DNA from: an uncultured Proteiniphilum sp.
Lineage (GTDB): Bacteria > Bacteroidota > Bacteroidia > Bacteroidales > Dysgonomonadaceae
Direction of reading: 5' to 3'
NCBI GenBank assembly: GCA_927407015.1
Contig: CAKMJT010000026.1
Span: forward strand, 1 to 64,000
Length of the DNA: 64,000 bases
Part shown: in pieces, positions 36,072 through 43,648 of the stretch
How the letters are laid out: every line of letters starts with the position of its first letter
Position numbering within the stretch: the stretch's first letter is position 1
Position numbers and translations under genes: made by a program
The notes under the pieces: generated by a model
Told to the model about the DNA's origin: nothing
Database searches by the model: none
The model's input: the letters and a program-made list of their open reading frames with translations, nothing else

Positions 36072-36785
36072 ATGAATCTTTTGCAAATACCCACAGCGGC
36101 AGATAGTGCCCAGGCAATCTACAACACCATACAGCAGGCAACTACAGCTGAGACAGAGGAGGTAGCGATGAACGCGTTCGATCTTGCCCTAAAAGGCGGA
36201 TGGCTGATGATTGTACTGCTCATCCTGCTCCTGATGACTATTTATGTGTTGATAGAAAGAACGTTGATCATCAACAAAGCCGGCAGAGAAGACAACTCGT
36301 TCATGAACCGCATAAAAGATTATATCCACGATGAAAAAATTGATGCTGCCCTCGCCCTCTGCCGCAATACAGATACACCTTCGTCCCGCATGGTGGAGAA
36401 AGGAATCTCGCGTCTGGGAAGACCTACAGCGGATGTGATGTCTGCCATTGAGAATCAGGGAAACATCGAAATATCGAAACTGGAAAAAGGTCTACCGGTG
36501 CTGGCCACATCCGCCTCGGGTGCTCCCATGGTGGGCTTCCTGGGCACTGTTACCGGTATGGTGAAAGCCTTTATGGATATGGCCAGTGCCGGCGCAAATG
36601 TAGATGTGAACATTCTGTCTACCGGTATCTATGAGGCACTGGTGACTACCGTTGCCGGTCTCATCGTGGGGATCATCGCCCTGTTTGCATACAATTACCT
36701 GACAACCCGTATCAAAGGTATTGTCAGCAAACTGGAGATGAGAATTATGGAGTTCATGGATATTCTCAACGAACCGGCGGTATAA
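36072..36785 (+). CDS. exbB: ExbB/TolQ proton channel subunit
   Basis: A 237-residue MotA/TolQ/ExbB protein. It has a first membrane helix (GGWLMIVLLILLLMTIYVLI) and a later helix pair containing ASGAPMVGFLGTVTGMVKAF and VTTVAGLIVGIIALFAYNYL. It forms the pentameric proton channel that energises the TonB protein encoded two genes on. Confidence 0.93.
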   Translation: MNLLQIPTAADSAQAIYNTIQQATTAETEEVAMNAFDLALKGGWLMIVLLILLLMTIYVLIERTLIINKAGREDNSFMNRIKDYIHDEKIDAALALCRNTDTPSSRMVEKGISRLGRPTADVMSAIENQGNIEISKLEKGLPVLATSASGAPMVGFLGTVTGMVKAFMDMASAGANVDVNILSTGIYEALVTTVAGLIVGIIALFAYNYLTTRIKGIVSKLEMRIMEFMDILNEPAV

Positions 36786-36788
36786 ACA

Positions 36789-36855
36789 GATTGACCGATT
36801 TGCTGATTTACCGATTCAATCATCACATCATCACATCATCACTTCACCGAATCAG
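36789..36855 (+). repeat. Dispersed intergenic repeat, copy 2
   Basis: GATTGACCGATTTGCTGATT, CGATT and then CATCACATCATCACATCATC fill the exbB-exbD gap. The order and most bases match copy 1 (21625-21695) in opposite orientation. No coding potential. Confidence 0.55.
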
Positions 36856-36861
36856 AATAGT

Positions 36862-37269
36862 ATGGCATTAAAACAAAGATTTAACATAGAATCGAATTTC
36901 AGTATGGCGTCCATGACGGATGTGATATTTCTGTTACTTATTTTCTTTATGATCACCTCTACCATTGTGGTGCCGAACGCCATCCAGGTCTTATTGCCGA
37001 AGTCACAACAACAGGCACAGGCAAAACCCATTACACGGGTAACCATTGACAAGGAACTGAATTATTATGTGGCGAATGCAAACGAAACGGAAAGACAAGT
37101 CCCATTCGAAGCCATTACTCCTTTTCTGCAATCGGCATACACCGCTGATCCGGATATTTTCGTGGCACTCTATGCCGATGAGGCAGTTCCCTACAGGGAG
37201 ATTGTACGTATTTTGGATATTGCCAATCAGCACAAATTCAAAATGGTGCTGATGACAAGGCCTAATTAA
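36862..37269 (+). CDS. exbD: ExbD/TolR biopolymer transport protein
   Basis: A 135-residue protein with one N-terminal membrane helix containing the proton-carrying Asp in SMASMTDVIFLLLIFFMIT, followed by a periplasmic domain (VPYREIVRILDIANQHKFKMVL). It forms the motor with ExbB and sits between exbB and tonB. Confidence 0.93.
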   Translation: MALKQRFNIESNFSMASMTDVIFLLLIFFMITSTIVVPNAIQVLLPKSQQQAQAKPITRVTIDKELNYYVANANETERQVPFEAITPFLQSAYTADPDIFVALYADEAVPYREIVRILDIANQHKFKMVLMTRPN

Positions 37270-37277
37270 ACAGAAAA

Positions 37278-38063
37278 ATGGAGGTTACCAGAGAAAAAAT
37301 AGGTGGAATCGCAGGAACAGTCATATTTGCACTATTGCTCCTACTCATCCTTTTGTTCTCCTATTTTAAACTGATGACCCCACCACAGGAGCTGGAGGGG
37401 ATACCCGTGATGTTCGGCACAATGCAAGATGCGTCCGGCATGACCGAGTCGCCCATGACCGAAAATATACCTGTACCCGCACAAACACCGGCGGTACCTG
37501 AATACGCTCCCGAAGAACCACTGATTACCCAGACAACGGAACCCTCCATCGATGTGGAAGCACGAAGGGAGGAGGAACGCCGTCAGGCACAGCTGGCTGC
37601 GGAACGCCGCGCACGGGAAGAGGCAGAACGACGCCGGCGGGAAGAGGAAGCAAGGAGAAATGAGATCAACCAGCAGATGTCCGGCCTCTTTGGTGAGAGT
37701 GCCGGCAGTCGCGGCAACACCCAGGGCAGCGGCACCCAGGGTGTATCCACCGGGAACGCCACACAAGGGTCTCCTACAGGTACCGGAGGAATAGGCACCT
37801 ACGATTTGGGCGGCCGCAGCCTGGGCAGCGGCGGACTGGTACAACCCCGCTATACGGTGAACGATTACGGCAAAGTGGTGGTCAATATCACGGTAGACCC
37901 TTCCGGAAATGTGATCAACGCTGAAATAGGGCGTGGCACCAATACACCCAGCTCCACCCTCAGGAACGAAGCGTTGCGGGCAGCCAGAAGTACCAAATTC
38001 AATGCTGTCACAACTGCAAACAACCAGCAGGGTACGATTACCTATCAATTTAATCTCAATTAA
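37278..38063 (+). CDS. tonB: TonB-family energy transducer
   Basis: A 261-residue protein with an N-terminal membrane anchor (GGIAGTVIFALLLLLILLFSYF), a Pro-rich stretch, a highly charged helix (RREEERRQAQLAAERR, about 95-130), a Gly/Ser/Thr linker and a C-terminal TonB domain (YGKVVVNITVDPSGNVINAE, LRNEALRAARSTKFN). It carries ExbBD energy to outer-membrane receptors; one such receptor gene lies at 43649. Confidence 0.9.
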   Translation: MEVTREKIGGIAGTVIFALLLLLILLFSYFKLMTPPQELEGIPVMFGTMQDASGMTESPMTENIPVPAQTPAVPEYAPEEPLITQTTEPSIDVEARREEERRQAQLAAERRAREEAERRRREEEARRNEINQQMSGLFGESAGSRGNTQGSGTQGVSTGNATQGSPTGTGGIGTYDLGGRSLGSGGLVQPRYTVNDYGKVVVNITVDPSGNVINAEIGRGTNTPSSTLRNEALRAARSTKFNAVTTANNQQGTITYQFNLN

Positions 38064-38079
38064 TATAAACACTATTGTT

Positions 38080-38625
38080 ATGAAAAAAATAGCTCTTTTT
38101 CTGGCCGGTGGCTTTGAAGAAATTGAAGCGCTCGCAACTGTGGATATTTTAAGAAGAGCGCAGATACCGGTTGTCACCGTCTCCGTCACTGATGACAAAA
38201 TCGTAACCGGGGCACATCATATACCTGTGACGACAGATACAACCTTCCGGGAGGCCGATTTCTCACAGGTGGACGTGCTGGTACTGCCCGGAGGGATGCC
38301 CGGGGCTAAGCATCTGAATGAACACGAAGGGTTGAAGAACCTCATCAGGGAATTCAACACACAGGGAAAATCCATTGCGGCCATCTGCGCCGCCCCCATG
38401 GTACTGGGAGAAATGGGTATCCTCAGTGGGCGGAACGCCACCTGTTATCCCGGCTTTGAAGAACAGCTGACTGGTGCGAAAATAACAGGAGAAAAGGTGG
38501 TGGTCGATCAAAACATCACTACCGGAAGGGGACCCGGACTGGCATTCGATTTCGCACTGGAACTGGTGGAACAGATTGCAGGTACTGAGACCCGTGAGAA
38601 GGTACAGAACGGTCTGCTGCTCTGA
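38080..38625 (+). CDS. DJ-1/PfpI family protein
   Basis: A 181-residue class I glutamine amidotransferase-like protein of the DJ-1 branch. Glu in LAGGFEEIEALA and the nucleophilic Cys in IAAICAAPMVLGE match the DJ-1 active site; CYPGFEEQLTGA is also typical. Roles in related bacteria include glyoxalase/deglycase-like protection, which are debated. The start is ATG 38080 (MKKIALFLAGG), 16 nt after tonB; an upstream in-frame start would overlap tonB. Confidence 0.9.
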   Translation: MKKIALFLAGGFEEIEALATVDILRRAQIPVVTVSVTDDKIVTGAHHIPVTTDTTFREADFSQVDVLVLPGGMPGAKHLNEHEGLKNLIREFNTQGKSIAAICAAPMVLGEMGILSGRNATCYPGFEEQLTGAKITGEKVVVDQNITTGRGPGLAFDFALELVEQIAGTETREKVQNGLLL

Positions 38626-38678
38626 CAAAGGGATCGCTGCGTACAGGTCTTGTACCTGAAAATTAATGGTGCAAAGAG

Positions 38679-38709
38679 TTGGTTATTAAGAAAAAACCAT
38701 TTACCTTTG
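38679..38709 (+). promoter_or_regulatory. Promoter for rpsA
   Basis: TTG (38679-38681), 20 nt, TACCTTTG (38702-38709), an exact -7 element. The predicted leader is about 57 nt. Confidence 0.7.
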
Positions 38710-38772
38710 CACCACTTTTTTTGTATCAAACAACATAATGTCTCACTTATTTAAATTATTTATTCACAACAA

Positions 38773-40827
38773 ATGACTGAAAACCTAAAAAATGTAGCTC
38801 CTGTAGAAGATTTCGATTGGGCTGCGTATGCTGAAGGGGATCTCTACAGCAAAGAAAAAAGAGAAGTACTTACCGAGAGCTACAACAACACGCTGAACAA
38901 AATCAGCGACAAGGAAGTAGTCACAGGTACGGTTACCTCCATGAACAAACGCGAGGTGGTTGTAAACATCGGCTACAAATCCGATGGTGTGGTATCGATG
39001 AACGAATTCCGGTACAACCCCGATCTGAAAATTGGCGACGAAGTAGAAGTATACATCGAGAGCCAGGAAGATAAAAAAGGACAATTGATCCTCTCACACA
39101 AGAAAGCACGTGCTTCCCGCTCGTGGGATCGTGTGAATGCAGCACTCGAAAACAACGAGATCATCAAAGGATATATCAAATGCCGTACCAAAGGCGGTAT
39201 GATTGTGGATGTGTTCGGTATCGAAGCATTCCTCCCGGGTTCACAAATTGATGTGAAGCCGATCCGTGATTACGATTTGTTCGTTGACAAAACAATGGAA
39301 TTCAAGGTGGTCAAAATCAACCCTGAATACAAGAATGTGGTTGTTTCCCACAAAGCACTGATCGAAGAAGAACTGGAACAACAGAAGAAAGAGATCATTT
39401 CGAAACTCGAAAAGGGACAGGTTCTTGAAGGTGTGGTGAAAAACATTACCTCCTATGGTGTCTTTGTGGACCTTGGCGGCGTAGACGGTCTTGTACATAT
39501 TACCGATCTTTCCTGGGGACGCATTCAGCACCCGGAAGAGGTGGTAAAACTCGACGACAAGATCAATGTGGTGATTCTCGATTTCGACAATGAGAAAAAA
39601 CGTATCGCTCTTGGTTTGAAACAGCTGACTCCTCATCCATGGGATGCACTGAGTGAAAAACTGAAAGTGGGTGATATCATCAAAGGGAAAGTGGTTGTCA
39701 TCGCCGACTACGGAGCATTTGTAGAAATAGCACCGGGTGTAGAAGGATTAATCCACGTATCCGAAATGAGCTGGACACAACACCTTCACAGTGCGCAGGA
39801 TTTTATGAAAGTAGGTGAGGAGGTGGATGCAGTCATCCTCACACTCGATCGCGATGAACGCAAAATGTCGCTCGGCGTGAAACAGCTCAAACCCGATCCA
39901 TGGGATAGCATTGAAGAAAAATATCCTGTTGGAAGCACTCATACAGCTACCGTACGTAACTTCACCAATTTCGGCGCTTTTGTTGAGATTGAAGAAGGAG
40001 TCGAAGGTCTGATCCATATTTCCGACCTTTCGTGGACGAAAAAGATCAAACATCCGAGTGAGGTGACTGAAATAGGTGCTCCGATCAAGGTACAGGTATT
40101 GGATATCGACAAGGAGAATCGTCGTTTAAGTCTTGGACACAAGCAACTGGAAGAAAATCCGTGGGATGTGTTCGAAACAATTTTCACGGTAGGGTCTATT
40201 CATGAAGGTACGATCGTGGAACTGCTCGACAAAGGTGCCGTCATATCTCTCCCCTATGGTGTGGAAGGATTTGCCACACCCAAGCATCTGGTGAAGGAAG
40301 ACAACTCTCAGGCACAGGTTGATGAGAGACTGGAATTCAAGGTGATTGAGTTCAACAAGGATGCAAGACGTATTATTGTTTCTCACAGCCGTATCCATGA
40401 AGATATCTCAGGTGACGACTCCAGAAGAAAAGGCAAACGCGGTGGCAAGAAAGAGGGAGGAAACGAAACTGTTTCTGCAATCCCGGCCATGGAAAAGACT
40501 ACTTTGGGAGATATCGAAGAGTTGGCAGCACTGAAAGAGAAGCTGGACAACCAGAAGGTGGAAGCTTTTAAAAAAGAAGCTGCCAAGACAGCTGAGGTGA
40601 AAACAGAAGCACCGGCTGTTGAAGCCAAAACCGCAACAAAAGTGGAAGCAGACAGTAATGTGGCTGAAACAGAAGTGGCGGAAGAGGTGATTGCTGAAGA
40701 AAAACCCAAAACTGCCAAGGCCAAAGCCAAAAAGGAAGAACTCAAGGCAGAAGAAGGTGATGCAACCAAAACTGAAGTGACAAAGGAGTCTGAAGAAGCG
40801 AAAGAAGAGGGTAAATCGGAAGAGTAA
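38773..40827 (+). CDS. rpsA: 30S ribosomal protein S1
   Basis: A 684-residue protein with six S1/OB repeats, for example GTVTSMNKREVVVNIGYKSD, GVVKNITSYGVFVDLGGVDG, GKVVVIADYGAFVEI and ATVRNFTNFGAFVEIEEGVE, ending near residue 545. It recruits mRNA to the ribosome, important where Shine-Dalgarno use is weak, as in Bacteroidetes. A tail of about 130 residues follows, first basic (RRKGKRGGKK) and then Ala/Glu/Lys/Thr-rich, longer than the roughly 600-residue relatives I know. Confidence 0.95.
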   Translation: MTENLKNVAPVEDFDWAAYAEGDLYSKEKREVLTESYNNTLNKISDKEVVTGTVTSMNKREVVVNIGYKSDGVVSMNEFRYNPDLKIGDEVEVYIESQEDKKGQLILSHKKARASRSWDRVNAALENNEIIKGYIKCRTKGGMIVDVFGIEAFLPGSQIDVKPIRDYDLFVDKTMEFKVVKINPEYKNVVVSHKALIEEELEQQKKEIISKLEKGQVLEGVVKNITSYGVFVDLGGVDGLVHITDLSWGRIQHPEEVVKLDDKINVVILDFDNEKKRIALGLKQLTPHPWDALSEKLKVGDIIKGKVVVIADYGAFVEIAPGVEGLIHVSEMSWTQHLHSAQDFMKVGEEVDAVILTLDRDERKMSLGVKQLKPDPWDSIEEKYPVGSTHTATVRNFTNFGAFVEIEEGVEGLIHISDLSWTKKIKHPSEVTEIGAPIKVQVLDIDKENRRLSLGHKQLEENPWDVFETIFTVGSIHEGTIVELLDKGAVISLPYGVEGFATPKHLVKEDNSQAQVDERLEFKVIEFNKDARRIIVSHSRIHEDISGDDSRRKGKRGGKKEGGNETVSAIPAMEKTTLGDIEELAALKEKLDNQKVEAFKKEAAKTAEVKTEAPAVEAKTATKVEADSNVAETEVAEEVIAEEKPKTAKAKAKKEELKAEEGDATKTEVTKESEEAKEEGKSEE

Positions 40828-40852
40828 CCTGTTTCTCACATATATTGTAAAG

Positions 40853-40882
40853 GACCGGCTTTTTTAGCCGGTCTCTTTTTTT
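40853..40882 (+). terminator. Terminator after rpsA
   Basis: GACCGGCT, loop TTTTT, AGCCGGTC, then TCTTTTTTT. Confidence 0.9.
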
Positions 40883-40935
40883 ATAAAAAAACAGTAAACC
40901 GTGTAAGAATTGAGCTTCTTTTTCGTCTATATAGT

Positions 40936-41457
40936 ATGAATGCTCACCAGTTTCAACAGCATATCCTCTGTTATTCCGATCAGATCTATCGTATGGCTTT
41001 GTCGATGCTCAAAGATGAGAATAAGGCAAAGGATCTGTATCAGGACCTGATGATGCGTTTGTGGGAAAGGAGACAACAACTGGACGGGATTGCAAACCGG
41101 CGGGCTTTTCTGCTCACCTCGATGCGAAACATGTGTATCGATAAATTGCGAAAGGAGCCCGTAACGGAAGAGATACCTGCAGGGACAGTCGATTTAGGGC
41201 CCAATCCCCATCAGATAGCAGAATACTCCGATACGCTGAACTACCTTCACCAGCTGATTGATGAATTGCCCGAGATGCAGCGTATCATCATCCGGCTGAA
41301 AGATGTGGAGGAGCTGGACACCTGGGAGATAGCCAGGATTGTGTCAATGACAGAAAACGCGGTAGCCGTGAATCTGTCACGGGCAAGAAAGAAGTTGCGG
41401 GAAAAGATCGTGGCAAACCAACAGAAAGAAAAAAATTATGACGAACAATATCGATGA
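40936..41457 (+). CDS. ECF-family RNA polymerase sigma factor
   Basis: A 173-residue sigma-70 family factor with only regions 2 and 4. Region 2: DENKAKDLYQDLMMRLWERR and RAFLLTSMRNMCIDKLR. Region 4: ELPEMQRIIIRLKDVEEL and ARIVSMTENAVAVNLSRARK (helix-turn-helix). It overlaps the next gene, a membrane protein, by 20 nt, the usual sigma/anti-sigma arrangement. Confidence 0.92.
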   Translation: MNAHQFQQHILCYSDQIYRMALSMLKDENKAKDLYQDLMMRLWERRQQLDGIANRRAFLLTSMRNMCIDKLRKEPVTEEIPAGTVDLGPNPHQIAEYSDTLNYLHQLIDELPEMQRIIIRLKDVEELDTWEIARIVSMTENAVAVNLSRARKKLREKIVANQQKEKNYDEQYR

Positions 41458-41965
41458 CATCCTGAATCACTATTTCGAAGGCATCTCCACCGCCGGAGAG
41501 GATAAAATACTGAAAGACTATTTTCGAGGTCATCAGGTTGCGCCACAACATGAGATGTACAAGCCGCTGTTTGATCAGTTCGATCAGGAGAGAGAGAGCA
41601 TGATCGCCCCCCGCTTCGTTATCCCGACGGCAGGAGAGAAAGGGAAACGACGGGCACTACGCAGTCTATGGATTGCATCGGCAGGTGTAGCTGCGGTGCT
41701 CCTGTTATGCATTCTTCTTTTGCCTTTCAAAGACGCAAGGGATACCCAACAGGAGTACGTGGTGATTGTGAACGGGAAAAAAATTTCCGATCCGCAAAAA
41801 GCGAAGGAATATGCCGAGGCAATGTTTACGCAGGCGTGTGCGATAAAAAAAGAGAATTATCAATCTCTCGGGAAAGCAAAAGAAATGCAGGAAATGTATA
41901 ACGCTGCCAAAATCATCGGGGAGGCAAAAAAAGGAACTTATCTACTAACAACACGCAATCAATAA
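41438..41965 (+). CDS. Membrane protein, probable anti-sigma partner
   Basis: A 175-residue protein. The N-terminal cytoplasmic part (IDDILNHYFEGISTAGEDKILKDYF) resembles the short helical start of Bacteroidetes anti-sigma-like proteins. A single membrane helix (SLWIASAGVAAVLLLCILLLPF, about 75-95) is followed by a periplasmic tail. No zinc-finger HxxxCxxC is seen. Assignment as regulator of the upstream sigma factor rests on overlap and layout. Confidence 0.65.
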   Translation: MTNNIDDILNHYFEGISTAGEDKILKDYFRGHQVAPQHEMYKPLFDQFDQERESMIAPRFVIPTAGEKGKRRALRSLWIASAGVAAVLLLCILLLPFKDARDTQQEYVVIVNGKKISDPQKAKEYAEAMFTQACAIKKENYQSLGKAKEMQEMYNAAKIIGEAKKGTYLLTTRNQ

Positions 41966-41986
41966 CATTTTAAAAAGAAATCAAAA

Positions 41987-42388
41987 ATGAAAAAATTTAC
42001 GACAACATTGTTGCTGGTTTTCGCATTAATCGGCTCAGCAGCGGCTCAGCAGATCGAAAAAATTTTCGACAAATATATGGATGACGAACGCTTTCAGTAT
42101 ATCTATGACGGGTCGAACATGGATGAAGTCAATGAAAAGGGATTGAAAAACAACGGCCAAAAAATGCTGATGCTGAATGTTGCGGATGCCGGCCTGATGA
42201 AAACCTTCTCCGGCGAAGTGCAGGAAGCGGTGAAGGCCGAAGGCTATAAAACCACCACTTACGTGAGACACAGCACGAATAAAATACAGGGCTATACGAA
42301 AGAGACGACGGGCAGGAAAGATGAGGTGACGTTTATTCAAAACGGCAATGAGAATGTGATGCTTATCTGGGAATCATTTACAAAATAG
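41987..42388 (+). CDS. DUF4252-like exported protein
   Basis: A 133-residue protein with a signal peptide (MKKFTTTLLLVFALIGSAAAQ). Mature segments include IEKIFDKYMDDERFQYIYDG and FIQNGNENVMLIW. DUF4252 proteins commonly accompany ECF sigma factors in Bacteroidetes; function unknown. It is the third gene of the sigma/anti-sigma-like set and is followed by a terminator. Confidence 0.7.
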   Translation: MKKFTTTLLLVFALIGSAAAQQIEKIFDKYMDDERFQYIYDGSNMDEVNEKGLKNNGQKMLMLNVADAGLMKTFSGEVQEAVKAEGYKTTTYVRHSTNKIQGYTKETTGRKDEVTFIQNGNENVMLIWESFTK

Positions 42389-42417
42389 ACTACTCTACTT
42401 TTAATGATCATAATGTC

Positions 42418-42458
42418 CGGGGGCAGTGCGTGATGCAGTGCTCCCGTTTTCTATTTTT
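42418..42458 (+). terminator. Terminator after the DUF4252 gene
   Basis: CGGGGGCAGTGC pairs with GCAGTGCTCCCG (one mismatch, one G-T) around GTGAT, followed by TTTTCTATTTTT. Confidence 0.65.
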
Positions 42459-42501
42459 GTGTATCTTTCCTCTAAAAGACCCTGATTTTCATTTTCATGC
42501 G

Positions 42502-42533
42502 TTTGGAAATACTTCGATTTTCATGTACTTTTG
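42502..42533 (+). promoter_or_regulatory. Promoter for the radical SAM gene
   Basis: TTTG (42502-42505), 20 nt, TACTTTTG (42526-42533), both consensus. It overlaps a TTG codon at 42531, showing that translation must start further downstream. Confidence 0.7.
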
Positions 42534-42551
42534 CAGGAAAAACAGACAAAC

Positions 42552-43523
42552 GTGCACCTAAGCAACAAACCATATCGCGATTTTGCCGAGTTTCTTTCGG
42601 CGAAATTCCCGTTCAAAGTACAGAAAATATCTATTAATGCCGGCTTCACCTGCCCCAACCGTGACGGCAGCAAGGGGCGCGGCGGATGCACCTATTGCAA
42701 TAACCAGAGCTTCAGCCCCGGATATGGGAAACCAACCAAGACCATTTCAGAAAAGTTGGCGGACGGTATTGACTTCTTCTCGCACAAGTATCCGGAAATG
42801 AAGTACCTGGCCTATTTTCAGTCTTATACCAACACCTATGACAGTCTGGCGTCTCTGACCGAAAAATATGAAGAGGCGCTGGCCTATCCCGGTGTGGTGG
42901 GGCTGATCGTGGGTACCCGCCCCGACTGCATGCCAGACGAGCTGCTCGATTATTTTGAAGCACTCAGCAAAAAAACGTTTGTGCTGCTGGAATATGGTGT
43001 GGAATCCACCTTAAACAAAACCCTGGAACGGGTAAACCGGCAACATACCTATGAAGAGTCGGTAGAAATGATCTGTAAAACGGCGGAAAGGAAAATACCC
43101 GTAGGAGCACATATGATCCTGGGGCTACCCGGGGAGACAGAGGAGGATATTTTACATCATGCCGACCAGCTCTCAGAATTACCACTGACCTCCCTTAAAC
43201 TCCATCAGCTGCAGATTATCCGGTACACCGCCATGGCAAGGGAGTACAAGCTGTTACCGGAATCGTTCAACCTGTTCACGCTTGATGAATACATTGATCT
43301 CTGTGTGCGCTTTGCAGAGCGGCTTCACCCCGACATCTACATTGAGCGGTTCACCTCCCAATCGCCTGCAAAACTGCTTATCGCACCCGACTGGGGATTG
43401 AAAAATTACGAAGTGAGGGAAAAAATCATCAAACGATTTCAGGAAAGAGACAGCTGTCAGGGAAAATTTTATCATCAGGAAAACGCTGATCAGTTAAAGC
43501 TGCACAAAATCCGGATAGCATGA
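42552..43523 (+). CDS. Radical SAM protein, YhcC/TIGR01212 type
   Basis: A 323-residue radical SAM enzyme from a GTG at 42552 (VHLSNKPYRDFAEFL). The cluster-binding cysteines lie in NAGFTCPNRDG and GGCTYCNNQSFSP, the extended motif of the YhcC branch; VGTRPDCMPDELLDYF and LLEYGVESTLNKTLERVNR follow. The substrate is unknown. An in-frame TTG at 42531 is rejected because it lies in the promoter. Confidence 0.88.
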   Translation: MHLSNKPYRDFAEFLSAKFPFKVQKISINAGFTCPNRDGSKGRGGCTYCNNQSFSPGYGKPTKTISEKLADGIDFFSHKYPEMKYLAYFQSYTNTYDSLASLTEKYEEALAYPGVVGLIVGTRPDCMPDELLDYFEALSKKTFVLLEYGVESTLNKTLERVNRQHTYEESVEMICKTAERKIPVGAHMILGLPGETEEDILHHADQLSELPLTSLKLHQLQIIRYTAMAREYKLLPESFNLFTLDEYIDLCVRFAERLHPDIYIERFTSQSPAKLLIAPDWGLKNYEVREKIIKRFQERDSCQGKFYHQENADQLKLHKIRIA

Positions 43524-43559
43524 GTTGGTTCATGAATTGGTTCGGTTAACCACACGCAA

Positions 43560-43579
43560 AATCACTACAAATAGTGATT
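43560..43579. promoter_or_regulatory. Palindrome over the -33 box of the porphyrin-uptake-like cluster
   Basis: AATCACT, six bases (ACAAAT), AGTGATT. It is a perfect 7-6-7 inverted repeat sharing its last bases with the -33 TTG of the downstream promoter, as expected for a repressor operator. The regulator is unknown. Confidence 0.5.
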
Positions 43580-43608
43580 GATATACAAAGAGGAAATGCC
43601 TTTCTTTG
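43578..43608 (+). promoter_or_regulatory. Promoter for the TonB receptor/hem cluster
   Basis: TTG (43578-43580), 20 nt, TTTCTTTG (43601-43608; 7 of 8 to TAnnTTTG), 40 nt before the ATG. Confidence 0.55.
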
Positions 43609-43648
43609 TACCCGGATAACACCACCTGACACTATCGGATAATATTTC

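Noticed and set aside
36789-36855. A simple ATC/ACATC microsatellite.
   Set aside because: The ordered match to the korB downstream gap shows a dispersed element rather than simple slippage.
37341-38198. A 285-codon minus-strand frame opposite tonB.
   Set aside because: It is a shadow of the repetitive, GC-rich tonB linker coding sequence; composition is Cys/Gly/Ala-biased without motifs.
42531-42551. TTG start of the radical SAM gene.
   Set aside because: The codon is part of the TACTTTTG promoter element, so it would be untranscribed or at the very 5' end.
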